The translations under genes and the position numbers were made by a program. DNA of 64,000 bases from Streptomyces griseocarneus (lineage in GTDB: Bacteria; Actinomycetota; Actinomycetes; Streptomycetales; Streptomycetaceae), in NCBI RefSeq assembly GCF_014655595.1, contig NZ_BNBL01000015.1, forward strand, positions 62,001 through 126,000, read 5' to 3'. Each line of letters starts with the position of its first letter. The first letter of the stretch is position 1. This document shows positions 25,975-35,969 of this stretch, one piece after another. Below the pieces are notes generated by a model. It searched no databases. It had not been told where the DNA came from and worked only from the letters and a program-made list of their open reading frames with translations.

Positions 25975-27510
25975 CTACTGGTATCCGACGAAATGCCGGC
26001 GCGGCACGCCCACGGGAACACCGAGGTCGACCGGTTTCGGCTCCTCCACCGTGATGGCCTTTCCTGGCCGGCTCACCTCGCGCAGCCGCACCAGTCCGGA
26101 GTGACGGGAGTTCATGACGCCGACCGGGAAATAGGTGGCGATGGCGGAGGGGAAGGTGAACTCCACCATGCGCCGGTCGGGGTGGCGGACCCGTGTCGCG
26201 CGTTGGAGGGCCTCGACCATCTGGGCGACCTCGTAGAACTCGTCCGGTGAGAGGCGTACGCCGGTACGGAAGAGGTAGAGGTTCCGGAAGAACCCGAATT
26301 CGTTGTACATCGACTCGTTGACCAGTCCGGCGGCCCGGTCGGCCTCCCACAAGCGGGATCCGGGGATCTGCAGGTACCACTGCAGGAGGATCCGGACCCC
26401 GAACTCGGCGTGCAGCCCCGCCGCGAACCGGATCGTCGCGCGGATCTCGTCCATCGATTCCCACGGCAGGCCGAGGATGAACGAGAAGTCGGCGCGTTCG
26501 CCGATGCCGTGCCGTGCGAGCTTGGCCGCGGCCAGCCGGAGCTTCTCCGTCGTCGTTCCCTTGCCGATCTTCTTGAGCCCCTCGTCGTAGCCGCATTCGG
26601 CGCCCACCAGGAACTGGCAGGTCAGGTCTGCCATGCCCTCGACGTAGCCGGGGAAGAGGAGGTCGTTCGCCCGCGAGTCGTACACCAGCCAGGGTTCGAG
26701 GCCGCGTTCGCGCAGCACCTCGGTGATGCGCACCGCCCGCCGCGGGTTCATGGAGAATTCGTCGTCGATGATGTGTGTGGTCCCGTACCTGGTCAGGGGG
26801 AGGTGCGGCATGACGGTCGTCAGCCGGTTGACGAATTCCTCCGGCGGGATCGGCCGCCACGAGCGTCGGTACGAGGTGGAACAGAAAGAGCAGTCGAACG
26901 CGCAGCCGCGCGACGATTCGATCGCGAGCCCCTTGTACACGTTCGGGGCCAGGGACGAGTAGTCCGGTACGGGAAAGGCGCCCAGTTCCTCGTTGTCGAT
27001 CCTCGTGGCGACAGGGTTGCGTACGATCTTTTCGTCCGGCGCCTTCCAGGTCAGTCCCGGCACGTCCGCGACGGATCCGCCCTTGGCGACGCACTCGCAC
27101 AGCTGCAGGAGCGCGCGTTCCCCCTCACCGCGCACGACATAGGTGGCCGGAGAGGTCTCGAGCACGTACCGGTCGAACATCGTGGGGTGAATGCCGCCCA
27201 GGACGATGGGGACGGTCGGCAGCAGTTTCTCGATCTGGTGCAGCACGACGCGGGCACTCGGCCACGACAAGGAGGTGGCGCCCACACCCATGAGCTCGCA
27301 GCCCCGCAGCTCGTGCTCGTGCGGTGCGAGGTCCACACTCTGCTCGGCGATGAGGTCGATGAGAACGACCTCGTGTCCGGCTGAGCGCAGCGCCGCGGCC
27401 AGCAGGTAGATGCCGTAGGGCGGGCATTCCCGCTCGGCGTCCATCGAGATCGTCCGAAGGGTGCCGTCGACGACGTCCATCATTGGCGGGGCCAACAAGC
27501 CGACCTTCAC
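25975..27510 (-). CDS. B12-binding radical SAM enzyme
   Basis: 511 aa from a GTG (complement of 27508-27510) behind AAGGGGA. Residues 1-180 are a cobalamin-binding Rossmann-like domain (MKVGLLAPPMMDVVDG, LSWPSARVVLHQIEKLLP, IVLGGIHPTMFD). The radical SAM core follows with SSRGCAFDCSFCSTSYRRSW, the CxxxCxxC cluster site, and then YGTTHIIDDEFSMNPRRAVR and FLVGAECGYDEGLKKIGKG. The C terminus is a family-specific region. B12 radical SAM enzymes carry out methylations at unactivated carbons, ring contractions and other radical steps. It is co-transcribed with the 118-aa gene downstream, and no other biosynthetic gene is adjacent. Confidence 0.9.
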   Translation of the reverse strand: MKVGLLAPPMMDVVDGTLRTISMDAERECPPYGIYLLAAALRSAGHEVVLIDLIAEQSVDLAPHEHELRGCELMGVGATSLSWPSARVVLHQIEKLLPTVPIVLGGIHPTMFDRYVLETSPATYVVRGEGERALLQLCECVAKGGSVADVPGLTWKAPDEKIVRNPVATRIDNEELGAFPVPDYSSLAPNVYKGLAIESSRGCAFDCSFCSTSYRRSWRPIPPEEFVNRLTTVMPHLPLTRYGTTHIIDDEFSMNPRRAVRITEVLRERGLEPWLVYDSRANDLLFPGYVEGMADLTCQFLVGAECGYDEGLKKIGKGTTTEKLRLAAAKLARHGIGERADFSFILGLPWESMDEIRATIRFAAGLHAEFGVRILLQWYLQIPGSRLWEADRAAGLVNESMYNEFGFFRNLYLFRTGVRLSPDEFYEVAQMVEALQRATRVRHPDRRMVEFTFPSAIATYFPVGVMNSRHSGLVRLREVSRPGKAITVEEPKPVDLGVPVGVPRRHFVGYQ

Positions 27511-27962
27511 CGCATGTCCCCTTTTCCTTCCGGAAGGAAGCGCCCTCGTCTTGTTGAGTTCGAGTTCGATTTCGAGTTCATGTTGATGGCGCTCTACGGG
27601 CATGACCGGGGCACGGGGCGAACCCCGCCGGTAACCGCGTCGAGACTGCCAAGTGAATCGTCATCCCGTGAGGCAGGCCGAGGGATCTTTTGTTGGTCCG
27701 GATGAGCCCTCCTCCACCCCATTCGGCGGCTGAGGACTGTCGCCGGGTTTCGCGCAAGCCCGTCGAGATGCGCGCGGCGCTGGTCATCGCGGGTGCCAGG
27801 GACGGCTGCCGACTGATGACCTCGCGGCGTACCGGTCGTGCCGGCGGCGGCTCCAGCGGCGCGCCGGGCGAGGGCAGCAGGGCACGCTTGCTGTCGGTGG
27901 TTTCGGTGATGACCAGGCGCAGTTCCAGGCGGTCGCCGTCGATCTTCTCCTCGGCACGCGAG
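27511..27962. other. Interval with possible gene remnant
   Basis: On the minus strand at about 27800-27962 the stretch AEEKIDGDRLELRLVITETT then DSKRALLPSPGAPLEPPPAR looks like protein, but there is no start and I do not recognise it. It is probably the C-terminal end of a lost gene. The promoter of the radical SAM operon should lie in 27511-27700. Confidence 0.35.
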
Positions 27963-27989
27963 CAGCCCCCCGATCGTGATCGGGGGGCC
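27963..27989 (-). terminator. Terminator of the enolase gene
   Basis: CCCCCCGATC at 27966-27975 pairs perfectly with 27978-27987 across a two-base spacer, 27 bp downstream of the enolase stop. A compact G/C hairpin of this kind is a usual Streptomyces terminator. Confidence 0.8.
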
Positions 27990-28015
27990 GTGTGGTCTCT
28001 ACCTCTGCCTGCTGT

Positions 28016-29323
28016 TCACGCCCGACGCAGTGCGGAGCGGCCCGCGAAGCGCGCCGAGGCGCCCAGCTCCTCTTCGATCCTGATCAGTTGGTTGTACTTC
28101 GCCGTGCGGTCGGAGCGGGAGAGCGAGCCGGTCTTGATCTGACCGCAGCCGGTCGCCACCGCCAGATCCGCGATGGTGGTGTCCTCCGTCTCGCCCGAGC
28201 GGTGCGACATGACAGCCGTCCAGCCCGCCTGGTGGGCCGTGGCCACCGCGGCCAGCGCCTCGGTCAGGGTCCCGATCTGATTGACCTTGACCAGGACCGA
28301 GTTGCCGACGCCGGTGCGGATGCCCTCGCGCAGCAGCGTCTCGTTGGTGCAGAACACGTCGTCGCCGGTGAGCTGGCAGCGGTCACCGACGCGGGCGGTC
28401 AGCTCGCGCCAGCCGTCCAGGTCGTTCTCCGCCATCGGGTCCTCGATGGAGACGACCGGGTAGGCGTCGATGAGCTTGGCCAGGTAGTCGGCGTTCTCGG
28501 AAGGGGTGCGGCGCACCCCCTCGCCCGCGTAGTCGTACACCCCGTCACGGAAGAACTCCGACGACGCCGGGTCCATGACCAGGCCGATGTCCGTGCCGGG
28601 GCGGTAGCCGGTGCGCTCGATGGCGGTCATCACGAAGTCGAGCGCCTCCTCAGCGGTGCGCAGCGAGGGCGCGAAGCCACCCTCGTCGCCGACGCCCGTG
28701 GAGTGCCCGGCGGCCAGCAGATCGCGGCGCAGGGTGTGGAAGACCTCGCTGCCCATGCGGACGGCTTCGGCGAAGGTGTCCGCGCCCACTGGCGCGATCA
28801 TGAACTCCTGGAAGTCCAGCGGATTGTCGGCGTGGGCGCCGCCGTTGACGATGTTCATCATCGGCAGCGGCAGGAGGTGGGCGTCTGCGCCGCCGAGGTA
28901 GCGGTAAAGGGGCTGGCGGTGGGCCGCCGCGGCGGCCTTGGCGGCAGCGAGGGAGACGCCGAGGACCGCGTTGGCGCCGAGCCGGGACTTCGTTGCGGTG
29001 CCGTCGAGGGCGACCAGCGCGGCGTCGAGACCCGCCTGGTCCGCCGCGTCCCGGCCGCGCACGGACGCCGCGATCTCCCCGTTGACGTGGGCCACCGCGC
29101 GGTCGACGCCCTTGCCGTGCCAGCGCGCGGAGTCTCCGTCGCGCAGTTCCACGGCCTCCCGGGCACCGGTGGAGGCACCGGAGGGGACAGCCGCGCGCCC
29201 CAGGGACCCGTCCGCCAGGACCACGTCGACCTCGACCGTGGGGTTGCCCCGGCTGTCGATGATCCGGCGGGCGGTGACGGTCTCGATGGCGGCGTTGACG
29301 GTTCCGTCTGCCTTTGCGGACAT
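28016..29323 (-). CDS. eno: Enolase (phosphopyruvate hydratase), MarR-linked copy
   Basis: 435 aa, full length. Diagnostic stretches include [70 protein letters not shown] (acid/base Glu), ISIEDP-type [26 protein letters not shown] (catalytic Lys) and [19 protein letters not shown]. It interconverts 2-phosphoglycerate and phosphoenolpyruvate. The ribosome site is AAGGACCTCCC. It is divergent from a MarR regulator with a palindromic operator between them, unlike the housekeeping eno setting, so this may be a conditionally expressed second enolase, for example one that tolerates an enolase inhibitor. That role is inferred. Confidence 0.93.
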   Translation of the reverse strand: MSAKADGTVNAAIETVTARRIIDSRGNPTVEVDVVLADGSLGRAAVPSGASTGAREAVELRDGDSARWHGKGVDRAVAHVNGEIAASVRGRDAADQAGLDAALVALDGTATKSRLGANAVLGVSLAAAKAAAAAHRQPLYRYLGGADAHLLPLPMMNIVNGGAHADNPLDFQEFMIAPVGADTFAEAVRMGSEVFHTLRRDLLAAGHSTGVGDEGGFAPSLRTAEEALDFVMTAIERTGYRPGTDIGLVMDPASSEFFRDGVYDYAGEGVRRTPSENADYLAKLIDAYPVVSIEDPMAENDLDGWRELTARVGDRCQLTGDDVFCTNETLLREGIRTGVGNSVLVKVNQIGTLTEALAAVATAHQAGWTAVMSHRSGETEDTTIADLAVATGCGQIKTGSLSRSDRTAKYNQLIRIEEELGASARFAGRSALRRA

Positions 29324-29401
29324 GGGAGGTCCTTCCCGTTGTCGTGTGCCGTGGCCCCGACTGCGACAACGCTGGCGCTGAGCCCGACAACGCCAAACAC
29401 T

Positions 29402-29440
29402 ACAGCAATGCTGCACAGTTTTGCTGTACAGCATTGCTGT
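29402..29440. promoter_or_regulatory. Probable MarR operator between enolase and regulator
   Basis: ACAGCAATGCTG (29402-29413) and its exact reverse complement CAGCATTGCTGT (29429-29440) flank an AT-rich TTTTGCTGTA core. Each arm is itself nearly palindromic. The arms are centred 27 bp apart in the 160-bp divergent promoter region. A further partial copy (CAGCTTTGCTG) follows at 29455-29465. Confidence 0.8.
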
Positions 29441-29486
29441 GCAGGCCAGGTGCGCAGCTTTGCTGACCAACGGAGTAAAATGCCCT

Positions 29487-29909
29487 ATGCCCACCCCGGA
29501 AGCCGCCGCCATCGCCGCCGAACTGCGTACCGCGATGGGCAAGCTCACCCGACGCGTCAAACACGAGGACAGCATCCCGCTGGGCCAGGCCGCCGTGCTC
29601 GGTGCGCTCGACCGCAACGGCGCCATGACCACCAGCGACCTCGCCGCCGATCAGCGCGTACGCCCCCAGTCGATGGCGCGGGCGGTGGGGCTGCTCATGG
29701 AACAGAACCTGATCACACGCCGGCCGCACCCCACGGACGGCCGCAAGTCGCTGGTCGAACTGTCGGACGCGGGCCGGGCCGCACTCGAAGCGGAACGCGG
29801 CCGCAGGGCCGGTTGGCTCGCCCAGGCCATCGAGGCCGAACTCACGGATGAGGAGCGGGCGTTGCTGGCACGGAGCACCGCCTTGCTGGAGCGGCTCGCC
29901 ACACGCTAG
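29487..29909 (+). CDS. MarR-family transcriptional regulator
   Basis: 140 aa. The winged helix-turn-helix reads [40 protein letters not shown] and the wing [20 protein letters not shown]. The helices at both ends form the dimer. It is divergent from the enolase gene, so it most likely represses both promoters through the palindrome at 29402-29440 until a ligand binds. The ATG at 29487 follows GGAG by 11 bases. Confidence 0.92.
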   Translation: MPTPEAAAIAAELRTAMGKLTRRVKHEDSIPLGQAAVLGALDRNGAMTTSDLAADQRVRPQSMARAVGLLMEQNLITRRPHPTDGRKSLVELSDAGRAALEAERGRRAGWLAQAIEAELTDEERALLARSTALLERLATR

Positions 29910-30089
29910 CGCCCTGGCAGAAAGCGTTCGCCCCGCCGCGACGCCCGGCACGCGCCCCCGAGCTCTCGGCTTCACTCGAGCAGGGAGATACCCCTTCGCC
30001 GCACCGCGGTGACACAGCCGCTCCGCGGCGGGCGCTCCTTCACGGGCAAACGTTGCCTGCCGGGGCACCAGCTCGCCCTCGGGCACCGG

Positions 30090-30445
30090 AATGCCGCACC
30101 CGAGGGAGCGCCCGCGCAGGTACCTGCGGGCCGTCGGCGGCTGCCACGGCAGGGCCTCCGCCGGCGTGGTGCTGGCCGACCGTTGCTATGACCAGGACAA
30201 GTACCGCCGCCTGGTCTGGGACCTCGGCGTGAAGCCTCTGACCGCCCGCCGGGGCGCCGAGCACGGCTCCGGACTCGGCGCCCAACGCTGGGTTGTGGAG
30301 CGCGCATTCGCCCACCTGTACTGGTTCCGCCGCCTACGGATCCGCTGAGAGATCCGCGACGACATCCACGAAGCCTTCCTCACCCTCGGATGCCCCATTG
30401 TCTGCTGGCGCCGCCTGGCAGCAGCTCGGCGCTGCCACTCGTAGA
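30090..30445 (+). pseudogene. C-terminal fragment of IS5-family transposase with nonsense codon
   Basis: The frame encodes VVLADRCYDQDKYRRLVWDL, GVKPLTARRGAEHGSGLGA, QRWVVERAFAHLYWFRRLRI, then a TGA, then EIRDDIHEAFLTLGCPIVCW. Relatives read RIRWEIRDDIHEAF, so the TGA replaces a tryptophan codon. The N-terminal half and the left end are absent. Confidence 0.85.
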
Positions 30446-30761
30446 CGCCTGGTGAGGACTCCAGGACCTCGCTCGGCCACTCCTTGCACACCAGCCCAAA
30501 CAGCCTCCGCTGCTCGTCGATCCATCCATCCTCAAGACCCATAGGAAGGGATACAGAGACGCACGCTTGGGGCGTCGTGGGCCACGATGCGGTGTTCTGC
30601 TCATCGTGGCCGTCGGGGGCCGATGGCGGTCGGTGTCCGGTCGGCGGTTTGCTGTGCGGTCAGGACCGCGGCGACGGCCTGGGCGGTTTCGGGTTGGTGC
30701 TCACGTCGTCCGTGGTGGCGGGCGAGTCGGCCGTCCGCCCGAGCATGGCCTGCGTTCCCTC

Positions 30762-31305
30762 ATGAACGCTGTGCTCTACGTGGACCACACCGGCATACCG
30801 TGGCGCTACCTGCCCCACGATTTCCCCCACTGGCGCACGACCTACGGCTACTTCTCGGCATGGCAGGAAGACGGCATCTTCGAGCAGCTCACCGGGCTCT
30901 TGCGGCGTCTGGTCCGCGAGGCCGAGGGCCGAAACGCCGAGCCGTCCGCGTATGTGCTGGACTCCCAGACCGTCAAGACCTCCGCCAACGCGCACCTCGC
31001 AGGCCAGGGCACCGATGCCGGGAAACGGTCATCGGACGCAAACGCCACCTGGGCACGGACACGCTCGGCCTGCTGCTGACCGCCGTGGTCACCACTGCAA
31101 GCATGTCCGACACCACCGTCGGCGTCCGCCTGCTCTCCCGCATCACCACAGCCCACCCGCGGATCCGCAAGGCGAGGGTGGACGGCGGCTACCGCACCAC
31201 CGCCATCGACCACGGCGCCCGCCTCGGCCTCGACGTCCACCCCGTCCAGCGGCCCCCGGGCACCCGGGCACCCGGGCACCCGAGGATTCAAGGTGATTCC
31301 AAAAA
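30762..31305 (+). pseudogene. IS5-type transposase, N-terminal part, split by Tn3 insertion
   Basis: From MNAVLYVDHTGIPWRYLPHD (30762) the frame gives the DDE domain (SAYVLDSQTVKTSANAHLAG, first Asp). A frameshift near 31025 leads to VIGRKRHLGTDTLGLLLTAV and IRKARVDGGYRTTAIDHGAR (second Asp). The gene stops abruptly at the AAAAA target duplication of the Tn3-family element. Its continuation starts at 47082. The final codons of this half, GFKVIP + K, join to KRWTIERNFG on the other side. Confidence 0.88.
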
Positions 31306-31341
31306 GGGGGCCAACCGGAATACGCCGGAAACAGGCAACAG
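31306..31341 (+). repeat. Left terminal inverted repeat of outer Tn3-family element
   Basis: Begins GGGGGCCAACCGGAATAC and ends ACAGGCAACAG. It matches the reverse complement of 47046-47081 at 34 of 36 positions. Confidence 0.93.
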
Positions 31342-31368
31342 GCCCCTGAACACCGGTGATGCGTCTGC

Positions 31369-32047
31369 TCAGTGACTCCTGCGTCGGGCGGCCGGGTCGC
31401 GTTCAGCGACGTGCCGGGCGACCGCGTCCACGCTGGGCCGTGCATAGCGTTCGAGGGAGCGCACGGAGGCGTGGCGGGAGCGGGCCAGCAGCATCGGCGT
31501 GGACGTGCCGTCCTCGGCGTCGTGCGTCAACGCACTGTGCCTCAGCCGGTGGAGCGTCCAGCCGTCCAGATCCTCGATGTCCTCGGGCGAGGCGAGCGGA
31601 TTGGCCAGCAGCCGGGTGTTCTCTTCGAAGATCTCCTCAGCCCGCCGGTAGGAGAGCCGGGCCCGGCCGGTCTCCGGACACACGTCGAGCGTCGGAGTTC
31701 CGGGCCTTGGTGCGGTCGGGCGGCGTCGGCCGCCGCTTGATGCCGATCGTCGGATCGCATTCGATCCAGCCCTGGCGCTGCCACCAGCCGATCGCCTTGC
31801 GCGCGATGGACAGCTCCCGGTTGACGGTGTCGGCGTCCATCTCGTCCGCCCGCGCGGCAGCGAGCTCGGCCAGCACCTCCGGCAGCACCGGGTCGTCGAC
31901 GGCGGCGATCGGAAAGACGGGGGGCTTCGCGCCGCGGCGGGCGGGCCCAGTCGGCGCAGGTTCGCCGGCGAGCATCCATCCCCACGTCGTCAGCGAGATC
32001 CGGTAGATCCGTGCGGAGGACTTCGCGATGCCCGCGCCAGTGAGGTA
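31369..32047 (-). pseudogene. Outer-element tyrosine recombinase, C-terminal part with internal deletion
   Basis: Reading from 32047 leftwards the frame gives the core-binding domain (YLTGAGIAKSSARIYRISL, EMDADTVNRELSIARKAIGW) up to PPDRTKARN, then a junction with a frame change to TPTLDVCPETGRARLSYRR. The C-terminal catalytic box follows: LHRLRHSALTHD (HxxR), SRHASVRSLERYARP (second His and the Tyr nucleophile). Compared with the related gene at 36541-37608, about 120-140 residues holding the first catalytic Arg are missing. The stop is 27 bp from the left terminal repeat. The N-terminal 40 codons are at 37815-37933. The protein cannot be functional. Confidence 0.85.
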
Positions 32048-32085
32048 GGGGTCCGAGGAACATCCGTGTCAGATCGTGCGCTAAG
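32048..32085 (+). repeat. Left terminal inverted repeat of inner Tn3-family element
   Basis: Begins GGGGTCCGAGGAACATC and ends CGTGCGCTAAG. It pairs with 37777-37814 (36 of 38 positions) and is preceded by the AGGTA target duplication. Confidence 0.93.
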
Positions 32086-32173
32086 GCTTTTCCGGCTGGT
32101 TGGGCCTTTGACCTGGGGTGATTGAGCATCGGAGCCTTCGTGGGTCGTTGTTGTCGATCTTCGGAGAGCTGTT

Positions 32174-35100
32174 GTGGCGGTCGAGTTCCTGACGGATGAG
32201 CAGGCGACCCGGTACGGGTCGTTTCGCGAGGTGCCCTCGCGGGCGGAGCTGGAGCGGTACTTCTTCCTGGACGACGCAGACCGGGAGGCGGTGCAGGCCA
32301 AGCGCCGGGCCCACAACCGGCTCGGGTTCGCGGTCCAGCTCACGAGCGTGCGTTTCCTGGGGCGGTTCATGCCGGACCCGCGGCAGGTGCCGGCGGAGGT
32401 CGCCGAGTACCTGGCCGAGCAGTTGGAGATCGCGGACGCCTCGTGCCTGAAGCTGTACGGCGAGCGGGATGGCACGGCCCGTATGCACGCCGGGGAGATC
32501 CAGGAGTCCGGGGGCTGGCGAGACTTCGCCGACGTCCGCGAGGAACTGGTGGTCTGGCTGGACGCGCGGGCGTGGACGACGGGCGACGGGCCGAAGGCGT
32601 TGTTCGACGCGGCGGCGGGCTGGCTGCGCGAGGGCCGAGTGCTGCTGCCGGGGCGAGTCGTCTGGCCCGGCTGGTGGGCACGGTGCGGGAGGCGGCGAAC
32701 CAGCGGTTGTGGGACACGCTGTACGGGCTGCTGAACGTTGGTCAGCGGGCGGTGCTGGACTCGCTGCTGACGGTCCCGCCCGGCGATCGGATCTCGGAGC
32801 TGGACCGGCTGCGACGCGGTCCGGTACGGGTGTCGGGTCCGCAGATGAAGTGGTCGCTCCAGCGCGCGGAGGAGATCGCCGCCCTCGGGATGGGCGTCCT
32901 CGATGTCTCGGCGGTCCCGCCGCGGCGGCTGGCGGAGCTTTCCCGGTACGGGGTCGACGGCAAGGCGTCACTGCTGCGCCGGCACGGCGATTCCCGCCGG
33001 CTGGCGACGCTGCTGGCCACCACCGTCTACCTGACGACCCGGGCCGTCGACGACGCGCTCGACCTCCTGGAGGTGCTGATCGCGACGAAGCTGCTGGCCA
33101 AAGCCGAGCGCGAGACCGTCAAGGAGAAGATGAAGACGCTGCCGAGGGTCGAGCGGGCCTCGGCAAAGCTGGCGACCGCGTTCCAGGTCGTCTTCGACAC
33201 CACGAGCGAGCTGGTCGACACCGACACCGGGGAGGTCACCGGCCCAGCGGTGGAGTCGTTCGAGGCGATGTGGGAGCGGATCGAGGCCGTCGTGCCCCGG
33301 CACGAACAGGCTGCCGCGATCGCCGCACTGTTCGAGCTGACGCCCCCGCTGGACTCCGATGCGGACGAGGCGTGGCGGTCTATGCTCGTCAGCCGGTTCG
33401 GCACGGTCCGGCCGTTCCTCAAGCTCCTGGTCAAGGTCGTCGACTTCGGCGCCACCCCGGAAGGACTGCCGGTCCTGACCGCGTTGAAGTCCCTGCCGGA
33501 GCTGATGGGCCGCAAGAAGGTCGGCCCGGCCGAGATCGACACCGGGCTGCTTGTCGGCTCGTGGCGGCGCTTGGTCCTGGCGGCGCCGCACCTGGAGCCG
33601 GGCACGGTGGACTGGAAGGCGTACACGTTCTGCGTGCTGGAGCAGTTGCACCGGATGTTGCGGAGCAAGCAGGTGTTCGCGAGGAACTCCTCGAAGTGGG
33701 GCGACCCGCGGGCGAAGCTGCTGGCCAGTGAGGCGTGGGAGCAGGCCCGGCCGACCGTGCTGGCCTCGCTCGGGCTGCCGGGGGAGGCGGGCGAGCACCT
33801 GGCGGCGCGGGCCGCGCTGCTGGACGGAACGTACCGGGAGTCGCCGGGCGGCTGCCGGACAACGCACAGATCGTCTTCGACGACGACGGTCGCCTGCACT
33901 TCGCGGCCCTGGAGCCGGAGCCCGAACCGGCTTCCCTGCTGGACCTGCGGGCGGCGGTGAACGCGATGCTGCCGCGCGTGGACCTGCCCGAGGTGCTGCT
34001 GGAGGTGTTCTCCTGGACCGGCGCCGACCAGGCGTTCACCTCGGTCACCGGCGGTGAGGCCCGCCTGAGGGACCTGCACGTCACGATTGCCGCGCTCCTG
34101 GTCGCGCACGGCTGCAACGTCGGCTACACCCCCGTGATCGGCGGGGTTGACGCGCTGAAGTACGGGCGGCTGTCCCACGTCGACCAGACGTATCTGCGGC
34201 TCGCGACGTACCGGGCCGCGAACGCCACGCTGATCGAGCACCAGGCATCCATCGGCCTCGCGCAGGCGTGGGGCGACGGGATGGTGGCCTCGGTCGACGG
34301 GATGCGGTTCGTCGTCCCCGTGCCGTCGGTGTACGCGCGGCCGAACCCCAAGTACTTCGGACGCCGGGGCGGAGCCACCTGGCTCAACATGATCAACGAC
34401 CAGGCCGCAGGTCTCGGCGGGAAGGTCGTGGCCGGCACCCCGCGCGACTCCCTGTACGTGCTGGACGTCCTCTACGACCGCGACGGCGGCAAGCGCCCGG
34501 AGATGATCGTCACCGACACCGCGAGCTACAGCGACATTGTCTTCGGGCTGCTCACCTTGGCGGGGTTTGCGTATGCGCCGCAGCTGGCCGACCTGCCGGA
34601 CCAGAAGATGTGGCGCATCGACCGCGGGGCCGACTACGGCGCCTTCACTGACGCCGCCCGCGGCCGGGTCGATCTGGCCCGGATCGAGCGGCACTGGGAG
34701 GACATCCTGCGGATCATCGGCTCCATCCACACCGGCGCCGTCCGCGCCTACGACGTAATCCGGATGCTCTCCCGGGACGGGCGCCCGACCCCGCTCGGGG
34801 ACGCGATCGCGCACTACGGGCGGATCTCCAAGACCCTGCACATCCTGCGCCTGGCCGACGAGCCCGGCTACCGCCGCCAGATCAAGGTGCAGGCCAACCT
34901 TCAAGAAGGCCGGCACGCGCTCGCTCGGAAGATCTTCCACGGCCGCGCCGGACAGCTCTACCAGCGCTACCAGGACGGCATGGAGGACCAGATCGGCGCC
35001 CTCGGCCTGGTCCTCAACGCCCTCGTGCTGTTCAACACCAGGTACATGGACGCCGCGGTCAACCAGCTGCGGGCCGAGGGCTTCGACGTCCGCGACGAGG

Positions 35101-35225
35101 ACGTCGCCCGCCTTTCCCCGTTCGTCCGGCACCACATCAACATGCTCGGCCGGTACTCCTTCCAGCTCCCCGACCTGCCGGGCGGCCTGCGGCCCCTGAG
35201 CGATCCGGACGCTCCCGATCAGTAA
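32174..35225 (+). pseudogene. tnpA: Inner-element Tn3-family transposase with two frameshifts
   Basis: Three frames together make a full-length Tn3 transposase of about 1000 residues. The N terminus is MAVEFLTDEQATRYGSF and DADREAVQAKRRAHNRLGFA. The middle includes ANQRLWDTLYGLLNVGQRAV, and the catalytic part includes WGDGMVASVDGMRFVVPVPS (first Asp), RPEMIVTDTASYSDIVFGLL (second Asp) and HWEDILRIIGSIHTGAVRAY (Glu region). Frame changes lie near 32655 and near 33845; the residues on either side fit together without loss. Either the gene is decayed or these two sites contain sequence errors. The VAVE/GTG start at 32174 has GAGAGCTGTT upstream. Confidence 0.9.
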
Positions 35226-35297
35226 CGGCAACCCAAGGGGCGATGAGCTGGCTGCTTGGCCTTGCCGTGAAGGTCTCGACGGCGCCAGGCAGCGGGC

Positions 35298-35969
35298 TCA
35301 TCTGACCTCTTGTGTGGCGCTCAGTACTTGGCCCGCTGTGAGCATCGAAGCAGCCCCCGGCACCGATTGGGCAGCGCAACTTCGCAGGTGGTCAGCATCT
35401 CCCCCAGGCGTGACCAATCTTCCGGCACACAGCGGACAACGCTTCTTCTCGTCCGGAACGTACGCCGCAGTCCGTTCGGCAGCCTGTATCACCGCACGAC
35501 GATCGATATGCGACAGCTCACTGAGGGCCAGAGCGGCGGCGAGATCACTCGGCACCTGCCCATGAACTTCGGCTAGCCCGATCACGCCGGACACCGGCAC
35601 CAACGACAGACCGCAGCCCTCCTCATGCAGCACGAACGCCAGATCGGTCTGCCGCCTTCGCCCTGCCGACACGCAATCGAGGCGGAGAGCGGCCCCACAT
35701 TGCAGGCAGCCAGCGAGACTTCTCCGCACTCGGGCAGCGCGTAGCCGCGCGGGCTGCAATCTACGGGCGTAGTGCAGGGCGCAGTCCAGTACATGCCCGG
35801 CATTGTTGTAGAGCAGCACCAGGGATAGACCGGAAGCTAGGCACCGTCGATCATGCTTACTGCCTCTGTCAACCAGACGGCGATCGCACAAGGGGCACCG
35901 AGTCTCAGGGTTTACATAGCCCGCATTGAGCTCGACATGGTCGGGGTCGGGGCCCACGTTGAAGCTCAA
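35298..35969 (-). CDS. Inner-element cargo: Cys-pair (zinc-ribbon-like) protein
   Basis: I place the start at the TTG complementary to 35967-35969, which overlaps the upstream stop as TTGA and has GGAGG just before it. The 223-aa protein has two similar Cys clusters, near residue 22 (TRCPLCDRRLVDRGSKHDRR) and near residue 190 (KKRCPLCAGRLVTPGGDADH), plus CLQCGAALRLDC in the middle. These look like treble-clef or zinc-ribbon knuckles. The region between is helical. I do not recognise the family. The gene is translationally coupled to the membrane-protein gene upstream, so the two products probably act together. Confidence 0.65.
   Translation of the reverse strand: MSFNVGPDPDHVELNAGYVNPETRCPLCDRRLVDRGSKHDRRCLASGLSLVLLYNNAGHVLDCALHYARRLQPARLRAARVRRSLAGCLQCGAALRLDCVSAGRRRQTDLAFVLHEEGCGLSLVPVSGVIGLAEVHGQVPSDLAAALALSELSHIDRRAVIQAAERTAAYVPDEKKRCPLCAGRLVTPGGDADHLRSCAAQSVPGAASMLTAGQVLSATQEVR

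Noticed and set aside
33027-35231. 734-codon open frame on the minus strand
   Set aside because: It is antisense to the Tn3 transposase; the plus-strand frames carry the conserved catalytic segments.
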